Positions 1 to 6,988 of a stretch of 7,084 nt of DNA are shown piece by piece. The stretch lies in NCBI GenBank assembly GCA_030430725.1, contig JAUIKP010000164.1, forward strand, positions 1-7,084, in the 5' to 3' direction. The translations under genes were made by a program, and so were the position numbers. The first letter of the stretch is position 1; every line of letters starts with the position of its first letter. This DNA comes from Nitrospiria bacterium. GTDB lineage: Bacteria > Nitrospirota > Nitrospiria > Nitrospirales > UBA8639. A model generated the notes under the pieces. That model worked only from the letters and a program-made list of their open reading frames with translations, was not told the DNA's origin and made no database searches.

Positions 1-1
1 T

Positions 2-913
2 CGTTTGATCATGGATTTTGGGAAAGGGCGTCTTGTGGCAGGACATCGGTTTGGAAGCTTTACGCCATCATTTGATGGGGTGCAATTGACCCTTGGGGGA
101 GATAAACGCTCTGATTGGGGTCTCCGGGTCTTTGTCACGCAACCGGTCCAACGTCATACCGTCAGCCCGGATTGGACTAGCCCCATTAGCTACTTTTCCG
201 GTGCGGCGATTTCCAGCCGCCATGTTCCCTGGGCGAATGGGGAGTTATATTATTTTCAGTTGAATGAGGGAAGTAATCTTCAAAAACGTAATCTTTCCAC
301 CATGGGATTTCGAGTGTTTGCCAAGCCGGCGAAAGAACAATTCGATTACGAGATAGAATCGATCTACCAGGTTGGAGAGGTCGATCATATGGATCTCTTT
401 GCACATCGACATCACGGAGAGGTGGGCTATAGTTTTGCGACCGAATGGCCCTTACGTTTCGTCTATCTGTTTGACTATGCGTCCGGAGACAGGAACCCGA
501 AAAAGAATTTTGATTTCTTGTTTGCCAAGCGTCGGGCAGAATATGGACCAACCGGAATTTTGGGCATCATCTTTCCATCAAATATATTTTCCCCCGTTGG
601 ATTTCGCACGACCCTTCAACCGACCTCCACTGTCAAGTTAATGGTTTCTCAACGGACTTTCTGGCTGGCTGATGGCCGCGGCCCGTTTGTGGGTAGCGGT
701 CTGCAGGACTCAACCGGTCGAGCGGGCACTTTTCTTGGCAACATGTTGGATACCTCCATAACGTGGGCTCCTCAGGCTGGGTATTTCCGACATTCGGTAT
801 TTGAAGTAGGATATACCCGTTTTTTCAAAGGCTCCTATTTTGATCGAGTGCCACAAAGCCCTGGGACAGCCGATGTCAATTATGTCTATACCATGGCGAC
901 ATTGACATTCTAA
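2..913 (+). CDS. Alginate-export-family outer-membrane beta-barrel protein, C-terminal part (5' truncated)
   Basis: The frame is open through the left edge, so the true start lies outside the window; the TTG at 5 is only an internal Leu codon. About 303 residues are visible, against roughly 450-500 for complete members of the family. The visible part opens with a segment containing RLVAGHRFG and FDGVQL, which resembles the conserved core of the AlgE-like alginate export domain. It continues with alternating polar and aromatic stretches typical of outer-membrane beta strands (for example YSFATEWPLRFVYLFDYASG). It ends in MATLTF, a terminal Phe on an amphipathic strand, the usual signal for outer-membrane insertion by the BAM complex. 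The likely role is a porin-like channel for anionic polysaccharide or small anions. The substrate cannot be read from sequence, and many members occur in bacteria that make no alginate. It is separated from the next gene by about 350 bases and is probably a different transcription unit. Confidence 0.75.
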   Translation, partial: RLIMDFGKGRLVAGHRFGSFTPSFDGVQLTLGGDKRSDWGLRVFVTQPVQRHTVSPDWTSPISYFSGAAISSRHVPWANGELYYFQLNEGSNLQKRNLSTMGFRVFAKPAKEQFDYEIESIYQVGEVDHMDLFAHRHHGEVGYSFATEWPLRFVYLFDYASGDRNPKKNFDFLFAKRRAEYGPTGILGIIFPSNIFSPVGFRTTLQPTSTVKLMVSQRTFWLADGRGPFVGSGLQDSTGRAGTFLGNMLDTSITWAPQAGYFRHSVFEVGYTRFFKGSYFDRVPQSPGTADVNYVYTMATLTF

Positions 914-941
914 TTCCTCGGTTAGTCCTGATAGGGTTTCA

Positions 942-977
942 TTTTCCCATTCCTTCCACTTTCCGATAATGGGAAAA
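942..977. terminator. Perfect 10-bp inverted repeat after the porin gene, possible transcript end
   Basis: TTTTCCCATT (942-951) and AATGGGAAAA (968-977) are exact reverse complements separated by 16 bases, starting 28 bases after the porin stop codon. The position suits a transcript-end hairpin for the upstream gene. The stem is AT-rich and no T-run follows it on either strand, so it is not a classical intrinsic terminator. It could instead be an mRNA-stabilising stem or a protein-binding palindrome. Confidence 0.35.
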
Positions 978-1013
978 ATCCCCTTCCTCTGTTCATGCCG
1001 TAACGGGAGTTAT

Positions 1014-1098
1014 TTCGCACAGGGCACACCGTACGAATTCGCACAGGTGACCTCACCCAAAGGAATCTGTTTATTGGTGGGTGGGGATCTCCGCACAG
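1014..1098 (+). promoter_or_regulatory. Three CGCACAG direct repeats, candidate upstream activator sites
   Basis: CGCACAG occurs at 1016-1022, 1040-1046 and 1092-1098. The first two copies are longer, sharing the ten bases TTCGCACAGG (1014-1023 and 1038-1047). The second sits inside an imperfect dyad, GTaCGAATTCGcAC (1031-1044), where 12 of 14 bases are symmetric. Relative to a start site predicted near 1187, the copies lie about 90 to 170 bases upstream, the distance range where enhancer-binding activators of sigma-54 promoters normally bind. The repeats are seen directly; the regulatory role is inferred. Confidence 0.4.
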
Positions 1099-1159
1099 CT
1101 ATTGTGGAAGTTATAAAGGAAAATAAAAAAATCTTTGCCGAACCCCATCTACGTAATTG

Positions 1160-1175
1160 TTGGCATGTAAGTTGC
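1160..1175 (+). promoter_or_regulatory. Sigma-54 (RpoN) -24/-12 promoter match upstream of the SulP gene
   Basis: The element TTGGCATGTAAGTTGC matches the consensus TGGCACG-N4-TTGC with one substitution (T for C in the -24 block). GG (1162-1163) and GC (1174-1175) are separated by exactly ten bases, the strict spacing sigma-54 needs. The base after TTGC is G rather than the preferred A or T. The predicted start near 1187 would give a leader of about 80 bases before the SulP ATG. No sigma-70 promoter of comparable quality was found nearby. Confidence 0.6.
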
Positions 1176-1251
1176 GGATGAAATTTTCTATGAATTTTAA
1201 GGGCGCAGTTGTGCCTTCTTTGTTAAGTGATAACGAATGAGAGGAATGAGT

Positions 1252-1257
1252 CGGAGG
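1252..1257 (+). promoter_or_regulatory. Ribosome-binding site that decides the SulP start
   Basis: CGGAGG ends nine bases before the ATG at 1267, near-ideal spacing. The earlier in-frame ATGs at 1237 and 1246 have, respectively, no Shine-Dalgarno sequence and one placed only one base away. The ATG at 1267 is therefore preferred. Confidence 0.75.
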
Positions 1258-1266
1258 AAATTAGGA

Positions 1267-3066
1267 ATGGAGCACCTGACTGCGGGTATTGGGGAATATC
1301 TTAAAGATTTTAATTTCAAAGAAAACTTTAAAGGGATTGCCAGCAATGTGAGGGGGGATGTGTTGGCGGGAATCACGGTGGCGATGGTGGTGCTTCCCAT
1401 GGCCTTGGCATTCGGTGTGGCTTCCGGGATTGGGGCGATTGCAGGCATGTGGTCGGCAGTGGCGGCCGGTCTTATCGCGGGTCCACTCAGTGGGTCAGCG
1501 TGGTCAGTGGGTGGGCCGACAGGACCGATGACCATTCAAATCCTTTCCATGACTCAAACCAATAAGTTAGCCGATGGGAGTCCCGATCTGGTTTTCGTTT
1601 TCACGACTGTCGCCTTAACCGGCTTTATTTTAATTGTGTTGGGATTATTAAAGCTCGGCCAATTTATTAAGTTTACGCCCTATTCAGTCATCTCGGGATT
1701 TATGACAGGTTTGGGTGTGTTGTATATGTTGCTTCAACTCAATCCGTTTTTGGGGCTTCCCGGCGTGAAGAGTATTACGTCCGCTATGACGGAATTGCCC
1801 TCAAGTTTGGCCCATGCATCCCCTGTGGCAGTAGGGATCGGGGTGTTGACCTTACTTTTTGTCATTGTTTGGCCTAAAATTTCTCCTGTGCCTTGGTTGC
1901 CAGGCCCGTTAATAGGCTTATTTGCCGGTACGATAACTACGGTCGTGCTGGGGCTGGACATCCCTAAAATCGGAGATATTCCCACCGGCTTACCTGAGCT
2001 GTATCTTCCCAATCTCGACATTCTAGAAAAAGCCTTCGTCCCGGCTGCGGCTCTTGCTGGATTATGTATATTCGATAGCCTCCTGACTTGTCTTATTGTC
2101 GATAATATGACCGGAACTCATCACAATAGTGACCGGGAATTGGTCGCCCAAGGATCAGCCAATTTCTTTTCGGGTTTGGTTGGAGGGTTAGGGGGAGCTA
2201 CCAATACGATGCCATGTGTGGTGAATATTCAGAGTGGGGCACGAACCCGTTTATCGTCCATTACGATGGGGCTTGTTCTGCTTTCGTTCATTCTTGGTCT
2301 GGGTTCATTGGCTGCATCCATTCCTCTTTCCGCCTTGGCGGGTATTCTCCTCAAGGCGGGCTATGACATTCTGGATATGCGAGTTCTGCCGGTGGTTCGA
2401 AGATTGCCAACCTCTGATTTGATGGTATTTGGTCTCGTGGTCTTCATGACCGTATTTTGGAATTTACTGTCCGCCATGGCGATGGGACTCGCCGTGGCGT
2501 TTTTCCGATTTGTCAAAGACCAGTCTGATCGCTATAAAGCGGATCTCGGTCAACGGGATGAGGATGTGAAACAGGAAGAAGAAGATCTTATTTTTTCCTT
2601 CGCCAGGGATTATGCAAGAAAAATCAGCCAGAATGGGGCCAATATGGGAGAGCTGAGCGGTCGTTTTGAGCATATCGTTCGAGATCGGATTATCATCGTC
2701 CGTCCTCACGGTCCGTTATTTTTCGGTGCGATCGATTGGTTGAACGAGACGGTGGAACTTCTTGACAGCAAAGATGTGCTCATCATTCGTTGCAAATGGT
2801 TGGATGAATTGGATTTGTCGGGGGCTTATGCGTTAGGCGATTTAATCGAAGCTGCCAATAGTCGCGGGGTGGCGGTGTTAACCGCCGGCATGTCCCCTCG
2901 AACCCGACAGATTCTTGCCGATTTAAATGAGCTTTCCAGACTGAAGGACGACTATATCTGCACACATTTTAATGAGGCGTTGGATAACGCTATGCAGATT
3001 GTGGAAAAGAAGGCTGTGGAAGCTCGGTTACAAGCCCACAAAGAACCGGTCTTTACGGTAAGCTAG
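1267..3066 (+). CDS. SulP/SLC26-family anion transporter with STAS domain, BicA-like (probable Na+-dependent bicarbonate uptake)
   Basis: This is an inner-membrane secondary transporter of 599 residues (609 if begun at 1237), a normal SulP length. Residues about 30-415 form the hydrophobic transport domain of many membrane helices. Residues 417-460 are a charged linker (RDEDVKQEEED). About 465-575 is a cytoplasmic STAS domain with the typical DLSG loop (516-519). Strong family motifs include LPMALAFG (43-50), GPTGPMT (83-89), TPYSVISGFM (137-146), HNSDRELVAQG (286-296) and VVNIQSGARTRLS (318-330). Compared from memory with cyanobacterial BicA, Thr85 matches BicA Thr69 near the anion site, and Asp270/Thr274 in DSLLT match the Asp258/Thr262 region of the Na+ site. 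GDIPTGLPELYLP is also BicA-like. These points favour Na+:HCO3- symport over sulfate transport, but substrate assignment within SulP is uncertain. The NhaB antiporter follows after 57 bases, probably in the same operon, and a sigma-54-type promoter precedes it. Confidence 0.88.
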   Translation: MEHLTAGIGEYLKDFNFKENFKGIASNVRGDVLAGITVAMVVLPMALAFGVASGIGAIAGMWSAVAAGLIAGPLSGSAWSVGGPTGPMTIQILSMTQTNKLADGSPDLVFVFTTVALTGFILIVLGLLKLGQFIKFTPYSVISGFMTGLGVLYMLLQLNPFLGLPGVKSITSAMTELPSSLAHASPVAVGIGVLTLLFVIVWPKISPVPWLPGPLIGLFAGTITTVVLGLDIPKIGDIPTGLPELYLPNLDILEKAFVPAAALAGLCIFDSLLTCLIVDNMTGTHHNSDRELVAQGSANFFSGLVGGLGGATNTMPCVVNIQSGARTRLSSITMGLVLLSFILGLGSLAASIPLSALAGILLKAGYDILDMRVLPVVRRLPTSDLMVFGLVVFMTVFWNLLSAMAMGLAVAFFRFVKDQSDRYKADLGQRDEDVKQEEEDLIFSFARDYARKISQNGANMGELSGRFEHIVRDRIIIVRPHGPLFFGAIDWLNETVELLDSKDVLIIRCKWLDELDLSGAYALGDLIEAANSRGVAVLTAGMSPRTRQILADLNELSRLKDDYICTHFNEALDNAMQIVEKKAVEARLQAHKEPVFTVS

Positions 3067-3123
3067 GGCACTGTGGGTTAACCACTCGCTGGCGAATCAG
3101 TTTTGTGGAGATTGCGTATTACG

Positions 3124-4746
3124 GTGGTACTTTTTTTTCGTGCATTTGAACAAAATTTTTTCGACCACGCTCCGAGGTGGTACAAGGGAACGATTCTCGC
3201 TTTCCTCATTGTTAATCCCTGCTTATTGTATACCGTCGGCCCCTTTGTGACCGGCTGGTGCCTCGTACTTGAATTTATTTTCACCTTGTCAATGGCGTTG
3301 AAGAGTTATCCTCTGCAACCCGGTGGTTTGCTGGCCCTTGAAGCGGTGCTGATCGGACTGGCAAAACCAGCAACCGTCTACCACGAAGCATTGAATAATT
3401 TTCAGGTCATCCTCCTTCTGATTTTCATGGTGGCCGGAATTTACTTCATGAAAGATTTGTTGTTGTTTGTTTTTGCGAAGGTCCTACTCGAGATCAGATC
3501 AAAGACCACACTGGCTTTGCTATTTGCGGGAATGGGAGTATTTTTGTCCGCATTTCTGGATGCCCCCCTCACCGTGATGGCAGTCATCATTGCCGTGGGC
3601 GTGGGGTTTTTCAAAGTGTATCATCGGGTGGCTTCAGGGAAAGGTATTCAGGATGATTATGACCATACCATGGATCATGGGGTTGACACCCTCCATCGCT
3701 TGAATTTAGAGGAGTTTCGAGGGTTTTTACGAAATCTTCTTATGCATGGGGCGGTTGGAACTGCACTCGGAGGTGTCTGCACCTTAGTCGGAGAACCCCA
3801 AAATTTGTTGATCGGAGAGAAGGCGGGGTGGAATTTTATTGAATTCTTTATTCGCATGTCTCCTGTGACCATTCCGGTGTTGATTGTGGGATTCCTGACT
3901 TGTGTTTTGGTTGAACGATTCCGATGGTTTGGATATGGATTTAGTCTTCCCCCAGCCGTCAGGGATATTCTTTGGCGGTTTGACCAGGAGACCTCTCAAA
4001 AGATGGATCATCGGTGTAAAGCCCGGTTAATCGTCCAGGGGATGGCTATGATCTGGTTAATTGTCGCTCTGGCTTTCCATTTGGCGGAAGTGGGCATAAT
4101 TGGGTTATCGGTTATTGTGGGAGTGACGGCCTTGAATGGCATTATTGAGGAGCATCAGTTGGGGGAGGCCTTCAAAGAGGCTCTCCCGTTCACGGCCCTC
4201 CTTGTAGTGTTTTTTTCGATCGTAGCAGTGATCCAGGAGCAACAACTTTTCGGAAGCATTATTCATTTTGTTTTAAGTATGGATGGAGATGACCAAATCG
4301 GTATGTTTTTTATTGTCAACGGCTTTCTGTCGGCGATCAGCGATAACGTTTTTGTCGCCACGATTTATATTGAACAGGTGCTGCAGGCATTTCACCAGGG
4401 AGTGATTTCCCGTGATCAATTTGATCTTTTGGCGGTGGCAATTAACACCGGGACCAATATTCCTAGTGTTGCCACTCCAAATGGACAGGCGGCTTTTCTT
4501 TTTCTGTTGACGTCCGCTCTCGCCCCCCTTATCCGGCTTTCCTATGGTCGGATGGTGTGGATGGCGCTTCCGTATACGGTCTCCATGACAATCGGTGGGC
4601 TCCTGGCTGTGTATGTGCTGTTGCAACCGGTGACGGAAGCGTACTATGCACAGGGGATCCTGACTCATCATGTGCCAGCTGTCGCAGAACACCATCAAAC
4701 TCACGGGTTTCCTGTATTTATGGCTGATACTATCTCATCCAAGTAA
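3124..4746 (+). CDS. nhaB: Na+/H+ antiporter NhaB
   Basis: This inner-membrane protein of 540 residues expels Na+ in exchange for H+. Similarity to E. coli NhaB runs along the whole length, for example [90 protein letters not shown] and [19 protein letters not shown]. Asp146 in FLSAFLD corresponds to the conserved Asp near position 147 of E. coli NhaB, which affects Na+ affinity. No ATG lies near the 5' end. GTG at 3124 is chosen because it aligns the N terminus with the E. coli protein and has a GGAG 13 bases upstream. TTG at 3103 or 3112 would add 7 or 4 residues and cannot be excluded. There is an additional Pro after the key Asp (FLDAPLT), and a His-rich tail of about 27 residues extends past the usual family end. 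The gene follows SulP by 57 bases and is probably cotranscribed. Confidence 0.95.
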   Translation: MVLFFRAFEQNFFDHAPRWYKGTILAFLIVNPCLLYTVGPFVTGWCLVLEFIFTLSMALKSYPLQPGGLLALEAVLIGLAKPATVYHEALNNFQVILLLIFMVAGIYFMKDLLLFVFAKVLLEIRSKTTLALLFAGMGVFLSAFLDAPLTVMAVIIAVGVGFFKVYHRVASGKGIQDDYDHTMDHGVDTLHRLNLEEFRGFLRNLLMHGAVGTALGGVCTLVGEPQNLLIGEKAGWNFIEFFIRMSPVTIPVLIVGFLTCVLVERFRWFGYGFSLPPAVRDILWRFDQETSQKMDHRCKARLIVQGMAMIWLIVALAFHLAEVGIIGLSVIVGVTALNGIIEEHQLGEAFKEALPFTALLVVFFSIVAVIQEQQLFGSIIHFVLSMDGDDQIGMFFIVNGFLSAISDNVFVATIYIEQVLQAFHQGVISRDQFDLLAVAINTGTNIPSVATPNGQAAFLFLLTSALAPLIRLSYGRMVWMALPYTVSMTIGGLLAVYVLLQPVTEAYYAQGILTHHVPAVAEHHQTHGFPVFMADTISSK

Positions 4747-4948
4747 GTCTTGTGTGCGTCCACCTCCCCCATGCTTGCAGGCTCACCGATATTCACCATG
4801 CGGGTTTGCCGGCCATTTATTTCCGCCTGTGATTATAGATGTTCCTAATCCGAGCATGGAGTATCTCCCCCTTAATTGCGGTCGGACAATCCGTTCAACC
4901 TGTTCAGTAAATAGACTCTGAATAGACGAATAAGCCGGAGCGGGGACC

Positions 4949-4961
4949 TCTCATAATGAGA
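4949..4961. repeat. Short palindrome TCTCA-TAA-TGAGA upstream of the sensor kinase
   Basis: Two exact five-base arms are separated by three bases, about 100 bases before the kinase ATG. It could be an operator half-site pair. An arm this short can also arise by chance, and no second copy was seen. Confidence 0.2.
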
Positions 4962-5046
4962 TTAGACCAGCTATTGGGGTATAGTGACAGGGCCTTGCTG
5001 TGTTAGGTATGGCAGAGAAGGGATTGAAAGGATTTTAAGAGAATTT

Positions 5047-5051
5047 CGGAG
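5047..5051 (+). promoter_or_regulatory. Ribosome-binding site of the sensor kinase
   Basis: CGGAG lies eight bases before the ATG at 5060, good Shine-Dalgarno spacing. It supports that start. Confidence 0.7.
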
Positions 5052-5059
5052 AATTCACC

Positions 5060-6985
5060 ATGTCTCTCAATAAACTTTTTTTAAATCTTCCAATTGCCAG
5101 GAAGCTTCTTTTAGTCTCTGGCGTCCCTGTTCTGGCCGTCTTAATTTTGAGCCTGGTGACCTATAGAAGCGTTCAAACTTTTTCTCTGGATGAGGATCGC
5201 CTTAATGAGGTGTATCTGGTGCAAAGCGCGTCGGCTGAATATATGCGCTTAGTTGTGGACCTCGAAACTGGGTTTCGCGGGTTTATTCTGACCCAAAAAG
5301 ACCCATTTTTGCAGCCGTATTTGGCTGCCAGGCAACGAGTCCTGTTACTCGGGAATTCATTAAGACAGATGGTCAGGTCTGTTGAGGATCAGCGACAGGT
5401 AATCGAAACTGTTCAAGGAATGGTCGAACAATTAATGAATGACAAAGATCGGCTGATTGAACGGGTGAAAGCGGGGTATCCGCAAGAGGCCACGGACTAT
5501 GTCGAGAGTGAAAAAGGTCGTATCCTCATGCTGGCAATTCGTGAAGAAATGGCTCGATTTGATCGGCGAGAAGTCACGCAATTGCAACACGCTCTTGGAA
5601 GTAGCGCGGCAGACCGGGCGGCCCTGATGGGAGTGGTCGTGTGGGGAGGGTCGTTGGCATTGATTTTATTGTTGGTGCCCCTTCATCTCATTGCACGGTC
5701 CATTACAGGACCATTAACGACCTTGGTTAAAGCCGTTGAAAATGTTTCCGGGGGGAACATTCCGAATATTCCAGTTTTCCAACGGGACGATGAAATTGGC
5801 GAATTGACGAAAGTCATGCAAACTATGGGCACCCAAATCCGAAATCATATCCGGCGCATTGAACAATCGGAACAGGAACTCCGGACGCTGAACCAGGATT
5901 TAACCTCTTCTGAGGCCAAATATCGAGGGATTGTGGATTATGCGCCTATCGGAATTTTCACGGCAAAAAAGGATCATCTGATTTTTAGCAACCGGCAGAA
6001 TTGGGTTCTGGCTGGGAGGAATCCCGATGAAGTGTTAGACCCTGAACATATGTGGGAAGCCATTCATCCAGACGATCGAGCGGGGGTGCGCGAAACGTTT
6101 CAGGATGCCTGCCACCAGAGTGAGCCATTTGAGCGGGTTCTTCGCTTTCTGCATCCGGACGGTGCTGTTCGCAAGGTCTTATGTCGGGCGGTTCCGATTC
6201 AAGACCACGGTGGGCAGACCATGGTGTACCAGGGATTTAATGTGGATATCACGGCTTTGGAGCATATGCGTGCACAATTGAACCGCTCTGACCGATTGGC
6301 TACATTAGGACAAATGGCTGCAGGTATTGCCCATGAAATTCGAAACCCGCTGGTGGGTATTGGGTCAACCACGACGTTGCTGATGGAAGATTTTCCTGAT
6401 GGTGATTCCCGGCATGATGATCTTGTAACCATTCTCAAGGAAACCCGGAGACTGGATCGCATTGTGAACCAAATTGTTGACTTTGCGCGACCAAGGGACC
6501 TGCTCCCGGTGACTTTTCAATTACGAGATCTGATACTGGAATCTTTGCAGGTCCTCAATGAACCCATAAAACAAAAGGCGATCCAGATCGATTTCCATTC
6601 GCCTGCCAATCCGCATCCCATCCAAGCAGATCGGGATCAATTGAAGCAAGTATTGCTCAACGTGATCCAAAATGCCGTTGAGGCCATGTCGGAGGAAGGA
6701 TGTCTAGGTCTGTCCCTGGAAGAGGAAACCATTGAACGAACACCGGGACTGCGTATTACCGTCAGAGATAATGGAAAGGGAATCAGTCCCAGTGCTCTTC
6801 CACGAATTTTCGAGCCGTTTTTCACCACCGGCAAGCATCGTGGAACCGGACTGGGATTGCCTATTTGTCGAAATATCATTGAAGCCCATGGAGGAGAAAT
6901 TCATGCGGAAAGTCAGTCAGGTATTGGGACCACCATGACATGGTGGCTTCCTTGCGTCTGTCAACCCCAACTTCCAACGGTGTAA
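5060..6985 (+). CDS. Membrane sensor histidine kinase, CHASE3-HAMP-PAS-HisKA-HATPase (NtrB-like)
   Basis: This 641-residue sensor autophosphorylates a His and passes the phosphate to a response regulator. Domains in order: membrane helix about 14-34; periplasmic CHASE3 domain about 40-180, with the hallmark DLETGFRGFILT (67-78); second helix about 187-211; HAMP about 209-262; a coiled-coil stretch to about 285; PAS/PAC fold about 286-398 (YAPIGIF, HPDDR, GFNVDIT); HisKA with H-box AGIAHEIRNP (421-430), phosphoacceptor His425; and an ATPase domain. All ATP-binding boxes are present: N-box Asn538, G1 DNGKG (570-574), F-box FEPFF (584-588), and G2 GTGLGL (595-600). The protein therefore looks catalytically competent. 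The H-box style resembles NtrB/AtoS/ZraS kinases, which commonly pair with NtrC-type, sigma-54-activating regulators. The response regulator begins three bases after the stop, indicating an operon and cognate pair. The signal cannot be deduced; CHASE3 ligands are mostly unknown. Confidence 0.93.
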   Translation: MSLNKLFLNLPIARKLLLVSGVPVLAVLILSLVTYRSVQTFSLDEDRLNEVYLVQSASAEYMRLVVDLETGFRGFILTQKDPFLQPYLAARQRVLLLGNSLRQMVRSVEDQRQVIETVQGMVEQLMNDKDRLIERVKAGYPQEATDYVESEKGRILMLAIREEMARFDRREVTQLQHALGSSAADRAALMGVVVWGGSLALILLLVPLHLIARSITGPLTTLVKAVENVSGGNIPNIPVFQRDDEIGELTKVMQTMGTQIRNHIRRIEQSEQELRTLNQDLTSSEAKYRGIVDYAPIGIFTAKKDHLIFSNRQNWVLAGRNPDEVLDPEHMWEAIHPDDRAGVRETFQDACHQSEPFERVLRFLHPDGAVRKVLCRAVPIQDHGGQTMVYQGFNVDITALEHMRAQLNRSDRLATLGQMAAGIAHEIRNPLVGIGSTTTLLMEDFPDGDSRHDDLVTILKETRRLDRIVNQIVDFARPRDLLPVTFQLRDLILESLQVLNEPIKQKAIQIDFHSPANPHPIQADRDQLKQVLLNVIQNAVEAMSEEGCLGLSLEEETIERTPGLRITVRDNGKGISPSALPRIFEPFFTTGKHRGTGLGLPICRNIIEAHGGEIHAESQSGIGTTMTWWLPCVCQPQLPTV

Positions 6986-6988
6986 CCG

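Larger units (their letters stand above)
914..1266 (+). other. Intergenic control region upstream of the SulP gene
   Basis: These 353 bases hold no convincing gene. The only sizeable open frame (969-1181, 70 codons) has no ribosome-binding site and no recognisable protein pattern, and it runs over the promoter-like element. Going downstream, the region contains the inverted repeat at 942-977, a cluster of CGCACAG repeats (1016-1098), an AT-rich tract around 1118-1133, a sigma-54-type promoter match (1160-1175), a small potential hairpin GGCGC-AGTT-GTGCC in the presumed leader (1202-1215), and the SulP ribosome-binding site. Confidence 0.6.
4747..5059 (+). other. Intergenic region between nhaB and the sensor kinase
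   Basis: These 313 bases hold no convincing gene on either strand. A frame at 4670-4921 begins inside nhaB and encodes an unstructured Pro/Cys-rich sequence, so it is taken as chance. I found no hairpin followed by a T-run, so no clear terminator for nhaB. I also found no strong sigma-70 or sigma-54 promoter for the kinase. Minor structure: AATAGAC repeated at 4910-4916 and 4921-4927, and a short palindrome at 4949-4961. Confidence 0.5.

Noticed and set aside
1112..1117. TATAAA as a sigma-70 -10 box upstream of SulP
   Set aside because: No acceptable -35 hexamer lies 16-18 bases upstream (the bases there read CTCCGC).
969..1181. A 70-codon plus-strand open frame between the porin and SulP genes
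   Set aside because: It starts inside the inverted repeat, has no ribosome-binding site or recognisable protein pattern, and overlaps the sigma-54-type promoter.
1197..1535. A 112-codon minus-strand open frame overlapping the SulP start
   Set aside because: It is antisense to conserved SulP helices and the leader. Its Ala/Pro/Ile-rich translation is what antisense of a transporter gives.
4273..4704. A 143-codon minus-strand open frame within nhaB
   Set aside because: It lies opposite a strongly conserved NhaB coding region. Its translation is rich in His, Arg and Lys with no domain pattern, as expected of an antisense shadow.
4670..4921. An 83-codon plus-strand open frame at the end of nhaB
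   Set aside because: It begins inside nhaB in another frame, lacks a ribosome-binding site, and its Pro/Cys-rich translation resembles no protein family I know.
5018..5028. TGGCAGAG...TTGA upstream of the kinase as a second sigma-54 promoter
   Set aside because: The spacing between the -24-like and -12-like blocks is about three bases too long, and the GC of the -12 block is missing.
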